The notes below the pieces were generated by a model. It was not told the DNA's origin. It saw nothing but the letters and a program-made list of their open reading frames with translations, and ran no database searches. DNA of 64,000 bases from Isoetes taiwanensis (lineage: Eukaryota > Streptophyta > Lycopodiopsida > Isoetales > Isoetaceae): the NCBI GenBank assembly GCA_021234155.1, contig JAJEKV010000042.1:2045257-2109256 (forward strand), given 5' to 3'. This document shows, one piece after another, positions 55,510 through 64,000 of the stretch (its first letter is position 1; each line of letters starts with the position of its first letter). Made by a program: the position numbers and the translations under genes.

Positions 55510-56221
55510 TGATACGGCACTAGCTTGGGGGCGTGGTTCAGAGAAAGGATTTGCAGAAAACACAGAGGCAAGGGTTCTTTTTATTGATGTTAAACCTTAG
55601 GTGTTTTAAAATTATAAATTACACTAGGGAACTATTGAAATCTAAAATAAACCATTGAAATGTTAAAGGTTAAGGAACTATTGAAATTTAAAACAAAGTA
55701 AAACAACGAACAAACGAAATAAAAGGCCACGGCAAACTGACCTGCCGAAACCAACTGCCCTTTTAGCCGACAAGGCCTAGCGTGGCCGGAAATAGCACCT
55801 GGGCTAATGTACCAGCCCGGGTTGTAGGAAAAGGCATCCGGATCTGCTAAGTTTAGCAGAAAAAGGGTCCGAGATGGCCGGATTTGGCATAAAAGGTAAA
55901 AGGCAAACCAAAATTAGATCAACCAACACCTTTTAGAGTAGTATAAATGAATCGGATCTGCTGAATTGAGGAAGCGGAAAGTGTCTAGTGTGATATAGAA
56001 GTTTGACTGATGTAGATCCTCTATAATTTGTGGTTGAATGTAAGTGCCTCCTTTGCTCTAGAGAATTCCAGAGAATCCCAGAGAGGCTTTCCAGCTGGTT
56101 AGCAGACTCTCAGAGCGGTTGGGTGGATAAATTGTGCCGAGAGACTTTGATCTGGAGATTCCAGACTGTTTGGACTAACTGTGTTTGATAGTCTTGCAGT
56201 CAGGGAAGCCCGTTTGTATCA
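55510..56221 (+). repeat. 3' LTR (712 bp)
   Basis: Near-identical to the 5' LTR apart from scattered substitutions (for example T for C near 55807), a one-base indel, and the loss of about 47 bp after 'agcagactctcagag'. It ends TTTGTATCA, followed by ACCCC. Confidence 0.95.
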
Positions 56222-56226
56222 ACCCC

Positions 56227-58469
56227 GATTATGGGAGATATTCTCTGCTATCATTTGGGATAAATTTGATTTGCGCACTTTTGGAATTCCGCATTCAAAA
56301 CGAAGCAGGGAAGGATTTGTGAATTCAAAATCATCACTGGAAGGATCTTCTCGAGAGCTAGAAATAGGAGCTGACGTTCTTGTTTGGTCTTTTATGTCAC
56401 TGTGTTGTGTTATGTGTATAGAAGTAACTTTTGTAATTGTGTATATATATTTTGTGAGTGAAACTAAGCTTGGAATAGATGTGTATATTAATGGGAACTC
56501 ATTGATGGCAACCTTAGATTTTGGCTTTCGTTTTGTGTCGTAAAAAAATGGAGAACCGTTGATGAGGAACAACATGTGGAATATACTATAAATCCAGGGT
56601 TTGGAGCAAACCTCATGGAAAAAACCCATAAGGATAGAATAATATAGAATTGTAGCAAAAATTTTCTCAATTTTTGGAACATCTGAAATATTTTCCAGTT
56701 TATAGCAAAAGATTTTTTCCAATTTTTGGAATATCTGAGATATCTTCCGGTCACTGAAACCCATGGAACCTTAGGAAAACCAACTTGAAGAAAAAATCCA
56801 AAAAGATTTTCTCCATACCAGAAAATCCAAATTTAAATAATAGATAAGTATGGACCTAGATATTTAGAATAAGCTTTTAAAGTTTCTATGTGGATATAGT
56901 AGGTGGATGGGTAGTCATGACAAATCAGAACTCAATTCATTTTGATCAGAAATTTTATTGTTGTTACTCATTACCACAACAAGCTAGTGCAGATCTAATA
57001 ATCCTAGCTCTCTAGGTTCTTCCTTGATGCCATCCAACTTTGTAATTCCATTACAGCTCTGGGTGATTCTCAATCCATCCTTGTTACTCTGTACTTCTAG
57101 TTCCACTGCTTCTGGATCCCTAAGAACTCAGACCTTTGCATCGGTTTCGACTATTGCTCAGGTCTCACTTGCAACAATTGCTGCCAAGTCCACCCCAACT
57201 CCTTTAGCTGCTCTTCCTGAATTTGTCTACTGCAACTTTAGGCAAGCTTTTCTTCTTCTGACAAAGTATGCTATCCTGGTGCACATCCTCCTCAGAACAC
57301 AATGTCCATCCTTATCATTCATGCTATCTAGAAGCATAATATCTTGGCTAGTCCTAATATATCGTAGGGTAGAAGCGACAAAACTTTATTGTAGATTCAT
57401 CTAGCCAACCAAAGGTACTAAACGACCATAAATTACCACTCTTGAATTCTTTAATTCCAGTCAGAGAACTTAATATCCATTGTTAATCCCATTACCCATA
57501 GTTCCAAGAGGAATAGGAACCTTGGCTAGCCCTATCCTCTTATTCCAGTCATATATAAATCATTTTAATTCACATAAGATGTGAACTTTGCTGCACATGT
57601 ATTCTTATATGCTGATTGTATTCTTCTTTAATGTTCATAGATTTTACATGAACCAGTCTTTTCTAAAGCAACAAACTTTATTTTTTGGAAGACTAGAATA
57701 ATACAAAAATTCTTACTTCAAATAGATCCGAATGTGAAGTTTTCTGCACATGTATCTTTATATGATGATTGTATTCTTCTTTAGCGTTCATAGATTACAT
57801 TGTGCAAAAAAAGAAGCAGGCTTTTCTGAAGCAGCAACCTTTTTTTTTGGAAGACCAGAATAATACAAAATCCGTACTTCCAGTAGATCCGAAACACCAC
57901 GCAATCAAGGTAACAATATTTCTTCACCTGTTTTGCATTTAACTTTGACAACCCTTTCCTCTTATTCCAGTCATAATTAAGTCATTTTAGATCCACACAA
58001 GAGGTGGGTAAGGTTCTATATGATTTCATTTCTTTTAGAGCATGGCCATATGTGTATGAGCTTATTGAATACATGTTTGAAGTGATATGTAAAAAACGTC
58101 ATTGGGAATGATTTGTCCATGGAAAAAAGCTCTGATTTTATTATTGCAGAAAACCCATTCATCACGGGAAATACCGAATAATAAAAATTCATTAGCAATT
58201 GACTCTAAATCTCGTAATGCGTAATAAGAGAAAATTAGAGCTTTAATAACTAGTTGTAGAACCGTTCAAATTGGTCGAACGATGTAGTTTATTTGAAATT
58301 GGGCATTTAACTTCTAACGACAAGGACTTCTATACAAATTAGTCTATTCAAGCTCTCTTCAATTTCTAAAGTGCATGCTCATCGGTTTGCTGCCTTTTTG
58401 GGTATGGTTGCATCTTTCAAGGCTGTCTTTGGTCCTTTATGCAGAGTGGTTTGATCTGCTGAACTCGGC
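56227..58469. other. Non-coding stretch with local duplications
   Basis: 57587-57700 and 57735-57850 are related ('gattgtattcttcttta', 'gttcatagatt', 'ggaagac'), and 'ccttctcttattccagtcat'-like text recurs at about 57535 and 57955. A frame at 56181-56543 spans the 3' LTR junction and is not a gene. A 126-codon frame at 57024-57404 has no recognisable motif. Confidence 0.4.
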
Positions 58470-58720
58470 TTACATATGAAAGCCAATCTCCCTGGTGGTC
58501 TCCTTATCTTATGATGCCAGTGGTTCGGGTGGGGTGTTTAGGTACATGACCCTTCTATGTGCAGTTCTTTTAATGGGTCCTTTGATGAGTTGGAGCAGGC
58601 TTCTTCTTCTACCACTCGTGAACTATTAGCCTTGACTCATTTTCTTGACCTCCATACTGAGGATTTCAGTGGCAAATGCCTTCTTGCCTATGGGGATTCT
58701 CTGAATTCTTATTACATTAA
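58470..58720 (+). pseudogene. RNase H fragment of a DIRS-like or related retroelement
   Basis: Plus-strand text gives SYDASGSGWGV, a frame change, then SSTTRELLALTHFLDLHTED and 'GKCLLAYGDSLNSYYI'. These are the first Asp block, the REL Glu block and the late Asp block of an RNase H domain. The pattern matches that on the minus strand at 63995-63780 (FDASNEGWGGWL, SSRWRELFALL), so both come from related elements. No other part of the element was found here. Confidence 0.5.
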
Positions 58721-59060
58721 AGCAAATGCAATATTTCTACACTTCAATGTATTTATATTTATCACCCTTCAAGCTACTAATACTGTAGCAATGGTCATTT
58801 ATCGAAATACCTAACTATTGATCTCAATATCATGCAAACCAAGTAGAACTATAAATCACACCGAATCCATCTTATCAACTCTGTATATGATCCTGCAATT
58901 GATAGTACAGATATATACAGGTTTCAGATCGACAGTTTAATCTTATGATCCGGCCGACATTGAGCGGTCATAATTCAAAATCATCTTTGGCTCCATTTCG
59001 GTAGCCTTAACTATAGTAACATGAATAGTAATATTGACCTTTAAAGTTTCGGCGCTGCTA

Positions 59061-59348
59061 TTGGCTCCCCAAACTGACTAGAGCAACCAGGAGGATTCAC
59101 TTGGGTGAATCCTCCAAGCCATCTGAGGATTTCGCTTAAGTGAATCCTCCAATCCAATCACCCTAAAAAGCCCTGCAGCAGGCCTATAAAGCGCAATCAA
59201 GCATGCAGCATGCCTATAAACTGACACCTCGTCACTAGGAGGATTCACTTGAGTGAATCCTCCAAGCCAAGGAGGATTCTTCGTGTGAATCTTGAGGTTT
59301 CACTTGAGTGAATCCTCCTTGGCTGCTCTAGCCAATTTCGGGAGCCAA
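59061..59348. mobile_element. Palindrome-rich MITE, 288 bp, TA target duplication
   Basis: Ends are TTGGCTCCCCAAACTGACTA and the inverse of TTGGCTCCCGAAATTGGCTA, giving imperfect terminal inverted repeats of about 30 bp or more. TA lies on both sides (59059-59060 and 59349-59350). Inside, the palindrome GGAGGATTCACT-nn-AGTGAATCCTCC occurs in several full or partial copies (near 59090, 59125, 59238, 59275, 59310), so the element can fold extensively. A TA duplication suggests a Tc1/mariner (Stowaway-like) origin. A 3-bp PIF-type duplication is less well supported. Confidence 0.8.
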
Positions 59349-59996
59349 TAAAGTGGGTGTTAAAGTTTTCGACCATTAGGATCAATATTATAATATTTAC
59401 AATACCATGCAATTTGCTTGTAGTTATGAATCATGGTGAATCTTTGGATAGTGAACAACTTGCACACCAGATATTGTTGCTCACAAGTGTCTTAGCTCCT
59501 CCAAAAAAATGAGATGATCAAATAATTTAACAAGCTTGGTATTGGAATGTTTTTTGCTGAGTGAATAGTGCAAGTTGGGAGGATTATTTTTTGCTGAGTG
59601 AATAGTGCAGGTTGAGAGTTGCCTAGATGCTTAGTTAGAAGGAGAGGGGCTGGCTAATGTGTGTAATATGTTAGAGTTACTTAGATTTGTGCCTAGATGT
59701 GCTTATGGTGGTTGACTCTGTTCAAATGCTGCAGGGATACATCTGAAAATAAATCTAGGCATTCGGCACGTTTTGAGGAGATGTGGCACCAGGAACTCTA
59801 TTTTTGTTGTTTTAGCTGGCTTGACATTTTAGCTTGTTCAGCTTTTATCTAGCCTCAAATATCAGTTAGGTCCGAATCAAATGATTCCTATGAGCCTGCA
59901 AAATGAACACAATGATGACAATCAGGAACCATAAGTTCTTGTTGCTATGTTGTTATGTCTTTGTTGATATTGTGCTTGTGTAACATTTTTTTCCAG
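59349..59996. other. Spacer between MITE and KAS II pseudogene
   Basis: A 35-bp direct repeat ('ttttttgctgagtgaatagtgcargttg') is at 59548 and 59585. The missing 5' exons of the KAS II gene were not found here. Confidence 0.5.
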
Positions 59997-60979
59997 TTTT
60001 ACCATTTACCTCTAAAGCTTTCGCATGCTTAGGAGGATTTGTAGCATGCAGAGCTCTTTTTCAGAGGGATGATGCTCCATAAACGCGTCATGGCATTGGG
60101 ATCAGGTAGTGCTATTATCTGGCATATTGAATATGTCAGGTTAGGGACATGGTTCATGGTCTGCTAATTTGCTGATTATGTGTATCAAGACAGAGATGGT
60201 TTTGTGCTGGAAGAAGGAGTTGGTGTTCTCCTTTTGGAAAAGAAAGAACATGCTATGGTAACTAGAATTGTGTTTGAGATGTGAATCTATGGTTTGATAA
60301 CCTTTCACTTGTGTTATTGCAGTGAAGAGGGGCACAAATCTATACTGAATTTCTTAGAGGTAGTCTCATCTATGATGTATACTATATGATAGAACCGCAT
60401 CCAGATGATGAAATATCATAGTCATTATGACTCTTACACCCAAATGTTGCTTGTTTCTATTATGACCCTTACACCCAAATCTTGCTTATCGTATCTTTTG
60501 TTTATACTATGTGCAGGAACAGGGGTCTTCTCTGCATATAAAAGGCGAAAGTCTAGTAAAGAATAAATGAACAAGAAGTTAATTATGTCAATGCGCATGC
60601 AACATCTACACGAGCTGTTGATATTCAGGAGTACAAAGCAATAAAAGCTTTGACCAAAATCCTAAGGTAGAGTTGTAATTCAAAAACTGACATAAAATTT
60701 TGTTAAAAGAAGGTGATTAATGTTTCCACATCTACAGCTAAAATTGAACTCCATAAATTCAACGATTGGTCATTTACTGGGTGCCTTAGAAGCTGTTGAA
60801 GCAATTGCCATTGTTCAGATATCACCACAGCTGTTTTAGTATGCAATCATTTGTTAGGAAGGTGCAACTGATCTGGAGAAAATTGCATGTTATGTACTAA
60901 ATCTTTTCATTGTATGCAGGTAATCAAAACCGGGTTGGTACACCCTACAATCAACTTGGATAACCCTGATAATGATATG
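59997..60979 (+). pseudogene. Plastid-type 3-oxoacyl-ACP synthase II (KAS II) pseudogene, 5'-truncated
   Basis: Exon-like segments, with approximate limits, are: 59997-60105 (GGFVACRALFQRDDAP, then WHWDQ), about 60190-60270 (DRDGFVLEEGVGVLLLEKKE), about 60323-60410 (KRGTNLY, frameshift, EFLRGSLIYD, EPHPDD), 60517-60666 (EVNYVNAHATST, EYKAIKAL), 60738-60818 (NSTIGHLLGALEAVEAIAIV) and 60920-60979 (KTGLVHPTINLDNP). These follow KAS II order, including both catalytic His residues (NAHATST and GHLLG). The upstream exon with the catalytic Cys is absent. Frameshifts occur in at least three exons, one donor is AT instead of GT (60819), and the gene stops before the C-terminal GFGGHN segment. KAS II elongates palmitoyl-ACP to stearoyl-ACP in plastids. 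Retained introns show duplication through DNA. Confidence 0.88.
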
Positions 60980-61056
60980 GTAAGTTACATAGATTTGAAA
61001 TTTTATGTGCAGCAATTGAGTTGCGCCTATCATTACTGGGAATAAACAAGAACTTG

Positions 61057-61094
61057 ACATTCTAGGGAAAGGTCCTTTGTAAAACAACAATAAC
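61057..61094. repeat. 38-bp direct repeat, outer copy (probable end of DIRS-like element)
   Basis: From ACATTCTAGGGAAAGGTCC to 'acaacaataac', identical to 62094-62131. On the minus strand this is the far end of the region following the tyrosine recombinase gene. Confidence 0.9.
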
Positions 61095-61529
61095 TGAAGT
61101 GAAGTGGTGTTTTCATTGAGCTGAATAAAATGAGTACAGTGAATCATAGGAGTTCACAAATAACCCCAAATGAGTAACAATAAAGATCAGAAGTCATCCT
61201 AGGTAGCCAAAACACCCCAAGTTAACCATCAATAGCTCCATCTCAAAGCATACGTGACTGCAAAAATCCGTTGATGACTCCACCAGACCAACATCATTTA
61301 TGCCACCCCATCGAACACCCCCCCGACCCCCAAACACGTAGAGACTGCTCGGGAACTGCCAAGAAAGAGGATCATCCAGTCACTGCACACAACAAACCTC
61401 ATGGAAAGTTAAGGCAAGACAATGAGTTAGAAGCCTGACAGCCAAGCATCAACAAATGTTTATGTAAGAAAGAAAAAAGATGATTGGAAATCGAGAGAAA
61501 ATTGGGTCACTTGAAAACCCATAGCTACG

Positions 61530-61681
<152 letters not shown>

Positions 61682-62046
61682 CTAGGCCCGACCCCAGGGA
61701 TCATCCCCGAGGTGCCCTCAAGAAGCGACAAGTGCTACGCTGGGAAATTACAGAGGCCACCAGCCCTCAACGAGACAGAAGAGAAGAGGAGAATCAGCCC
61801 TCACGAGGCGGGATGAACACAAACCAAACAGAAGCCAAGCAAACCAAACCATGCGACCAGCCATAGAGGAGGGAGGGAAGGAAACACTGGAACAAGGAGA
61901 ATTTAGCTCAAAAGAAATGCCGATGAGAATTGCTTGGAAGCTACAGGGATATATAGCAGATAGAGCTAAAGAAATCATGTGCCAAAGAAAGCTCAGGCTA
62001 AAGATGACTCCTACGTCCAAAATAGCATGACACCAAAACAGACGTC

Positions 62047-62109
62047 CCTTTCCCTAGAATGATGGTTCTCTTCTATATAAGAAGAGAACCATAACATTCT
62101 AGGGAAAGG
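62047..62109. repeat. Long hairpin: 27- and 29-bp inverted arms, 7-bp loop
   Basis: Left arm 62047-62073 (CCTTTCCCTAGAATG then ATGGTTCTCTTC), loop TATATAA, right arm 62081-62109. Pairing is perfect except for a 2-base bulge. The right arm overlaps the inner copy of the 38-bp direct repeat, so the left arm is also complementary to the outer copy at 61057. Confidence 0.95.
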
Positions 62110-62131
62110 TCCTTTGTAAAACAACAATAAC
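62094..62131. repeat. 38-bp direct repeat, inner copy
   Basis: Identical to 61057-61094, 1037 bp away. It lies just downstream of the recombinase stop on the minus strand and forms one arm of the hairpin. Confidence 0.9.
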
Positions 62132-62184
62132 CGACATAAAGAGGAACCTACCTCCAACTATCACAGGCCGAGACTGCGAGAAAC

Positions 62185-63118
62185 AGTGAGTCGCTCTTCA
62201 ACACTGGGTAGAATGTAGCGAGCATGAGATGAAGCAGAACGCCAATGGCCATGAGAGCACACCACCTCAGCAGAAACTGCAGCCGCAGAGGCCACCCTGG
62301 CCTCCCCACGACGCCCCGCATGAGTACCAAAAAGATGGGGAACTAAACCAATGCGACGCAAGCACTCAAACCATCATGCATGCGCGGTGGAATAAGACAA
62401 AGCACGATAAGAGGACAAAGAGGATCGAAACAAGGGTCCACCCTCAGGAGGGTCAATGACATGGAACGAGCAAGCGAAAAACAAGCGCTGCAAGAGATGG
62501 ACAGGGCAAGAAACCGAATCAGTACGTGCAATCAAGACTTCCTGGCCGACCGCAATCTGGTCACATTTAGACTTCAGGATTGCCACACAGACATGATCCG
62601 GAAAAAAGGTCAGGTCATGCCTTGGAAATACGGAGAAAGCCAGCAAAACATAAGGTAACTAAAGAGGCTTTCATCAAGTCTCGCCACTCCGCATGGGTCG
62701 GGGCAAAAGATAACATAACAAGACGGACGTGAGCAGCAGTGAGGGGCAACCGCAGTCAAGGTGTTGACCGAAGCCGAGGGGCAGACTAGCGGACCAATGA
62801 GGGTAAAGGACCTGAACACGGAGAAGGGGCATTAATCAAGCTGTGAAAAAATAAGATCGCAGCAGAAGCACCATCCATCGAGGCGAGGCGATGGCGAGAA
62901 GACACAAAAGAGGCAAAGAAGGCCGCGACATAGATGGATGAAGCAGGAAGAAAAAGGGCACTGTGGGACAAGCACCAAGACCGAAATCGCCGCCAAACAG
63001 AGGCATAAGCAAGGAGGGTAGAAGTAGCACGGGATTGCAGAACGAAGGTGGGGATAGGAGCCACAAAAACAGGGGATACTGCAGAAAAATGCGGTAAGAC
63101 ATCTGAAACACACACCAC
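62185..63118 (-). pseudogene. Tyrosine recombinase of DIRS-like element, broken
   Basis: The minus-strand frame at 63118-62790 is the N-terminal SAM-like domain (SRATSTLLAYASVWRRFRSW, then AAFFASFV). The catalytic part follows in another frame: LMKASLVTLCFAGFLRIS (first Arg, about 62640-62700), a frameshift near 62630, then the stretch 62618-62377, a TGA stop at 62374-62376, and FGTHAGRRGEA with the HxxR pair (about 62310-62322), CSHGHWRS (His/Trp box) and SHARYIL with the Tyr nucleophile at 62215-62217. All five catalytic positions are readable, but the frameshift and stop split the gene. The enzyme would integrate a circular DNA copy. Confidence 0.8.
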
Positions 63119-63311
63119 ATAAACATAATCAAGACCAAATCACATCACCAACCTTATTCAAATACACAGCGTAGAGCAAATAAAGCCACATGTCGTTTGT
63201 CACCCGCAAGACATGAGACCGACGGAAGCAAAGCACGAGAAAACTCATGAAAAAACAGTGCATCTACCAAAAATGGCTGCCAGGAATTCGTGCAGAAGCG
63301 ACCAACGGCCA

Positions 63312-64000
63312 TCAAGGGGCAGAAGGCCATGAAAAGACAACCAATGTTAAGCGAGCATGGCATAGGCGAGCATGGTGCAAGACAGCAGGGACTAAGGAGG
63401 CAAGAGGAAAGCAGAAATTATTGAACAAGCACCAATTGTAGGAAAAAGCATCAGGGGGAATCCGAAAAGGGTAAGCATCCTTGGTATTGAAGACAGGAAG
63501 TAAAGGATTAAATGGACTAGCAAAGCGGTCGACATGGTGAGGGCCCCATCGAGACTCAGTCAAGCTAAAAGCCTCAGAGGAAAGAGAGAACTCATCAAAC
63601 TTACAAATTTAAACAAATAGTCAGCCCACTCATTGTCCAAACGAGGAACCCACAACGGCTCGAGTTGAATCCTATGGTGATAACAAAAAATGAAAAGTTC
63701 GATTAAAAGCAAATGGAGAATTGGAGACGGGGGACCACCCTTTTGCAACAAAAAAGTGACATTCTGATTATCACCACGGGCAACTACAATGGAGTTGAAG
63801 AGGAGGCCAGGAAAATGCTGCAACAATTTGGAGTAGGGCAAACAACTCACGCCATCTAGAGGATTGAAGACGCTCAGATGCAGTAAAAAGGCCATGAAAG
63901 GAGAGCACGGGTGTACCAGGAATAGACAACCAACCACCCCAACCCTCATTGCTAGCATCAAACCCGAGGGTGACTTTCGTGAGGAGAGGGGCCAAAGAGG
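63312..64000 (-). pseudogene. RNase H domain and following conserved block of DIRS-like element
   Basis: The minus strand at 63995-63780 reads VTLGFDASNEGWGGWLSIPG and 'SSRWRELFALLQIV' (RNase H Asp and Glu blocks). After a frame change it continues with 'LDNEWADYLFKFV' (late Asp), near 63620. The next frame (63563-63312) contains RWGPHHVDRFASPFNPLLPV, FNTKDAYPFRIPPDAFSYNW and a tail, the DRFAS-N-FN block that follows RNase H in DIRS-type and some other retroelements. The start of the domain is cut by the window end. Confidence 0.75.

Larger units (their letters stand above)
53145..56221 (+). mobile_element. Non-autonomous LTR retrotransposon encoding only Gag (TR-GAG type)
   Basis: Two direct repeats (53145-53904 and 55510-56221) begin TG and end CA. 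ACCCC precedes the first and follows the second (53140-53144 and 56222-56226), a perfect 5-bp target duplication. Just inside the left LTR is a primer site TGGTATCAGAGC for initiator tRNA-Met; just before the right LTR is a purine tract. The 1.6-kb interior contains one long ORF, Gag, and no protease, integrase, RT or RNase H. Elements with this design are known in plants as TR-GAGs and must borrow Pol from an autonomous relative. LTR similarity indicates a recent insertion. Confidence 0.95.

Overview
The window is nuclear DNA of a land plant. The evidence is an eight-exon nucleotide-sugar transporter of the plant CMP-sialic-acid-transporter-like group with short GT-AG introns, a degraded plastid-type KAS II gene, plant LINEs, a Ty1-copia relic, Helitron ends, hAT-type MITEs and an LTR element primed by initiator tRNA-Met. 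A DIRS-like tyrosine-recombinase retroelement at the right end weakly suggests a seed-free plant rather than a flowering plant. This is inference; the species cannot be read from the sequence. Only one cellular gene (7805-9971) is clearly intact. Nearly everything else is nested, decayed mobile DNA.

Layout: 1-4313 is one arm of a long inverted repeat whose partner is 29960-34267, with 25.6 kb between them. The arms carry a LINE remnant, a 74-bp tandem repeat and a Helitron 3' end. 4314-7800 holds tandem repeats and a 213-bp hAT MITE with a perfect 8-bp target duplication, just upstream of the transporter gene. 11.1-14.6 kb is a GC-rich minus-strand LINE relic. 15-22.5 kb holds LINE, copia and Helitron fragments and tandem duplications. 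22765-29889 is a nearly full-length LINE with a 13-bp target duplication, broken ORF1 and ORF2, a 584-bp TIR element inside the endonuclease domain, and an intact third ORF overlapping the end of ORF2.

34.3-35.2 kb holds two tandem copies of a unit with pol III-like boxes. 36.2-44.7 kb holds degraded minus-strand genes. One ends in an FCP1/NIF-like (HAD phosphatase) domain whose second catalytic Asp is replaced, and each of its three recognised introns carries the palindromic motif CACGC-n-GGCGTG. The same motif occurs in two duplicated promoters at 43.5 and 44.7 kb. 45.1-48.0 kb is a plus-strand relic of a transposon-associated protein (DUF8039-like and DUF7869-like segments). 48165-48967 is a copy of the LINE 3' end together with its private downstream flank.

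53145-56221 is a non-autonomous LTR retrotransposon that encodes only Gag (TR-GAG type), with LTRs, PBS, PPT and a 5-bp target duplication all visible. To its right are an RNase H fragment, a palindrome-rich MITE (59061-59348), a 5'-truncated KAS II pseudogene (59997-60979), a long (GA)n tract and the 3' part of a decayed DIRS-like element (61057-64000, minus strand) with a hairpin and a separated direct repeat.

The genes do not form a pathway. The informative content is the order of events: an LTR-like host sequence received the LINE, the LINE received the TIR element, the LINE 3' end plus flank was then copied 19 kb downstream, and one arm of the inverted repeat abuts the same breakpoint.
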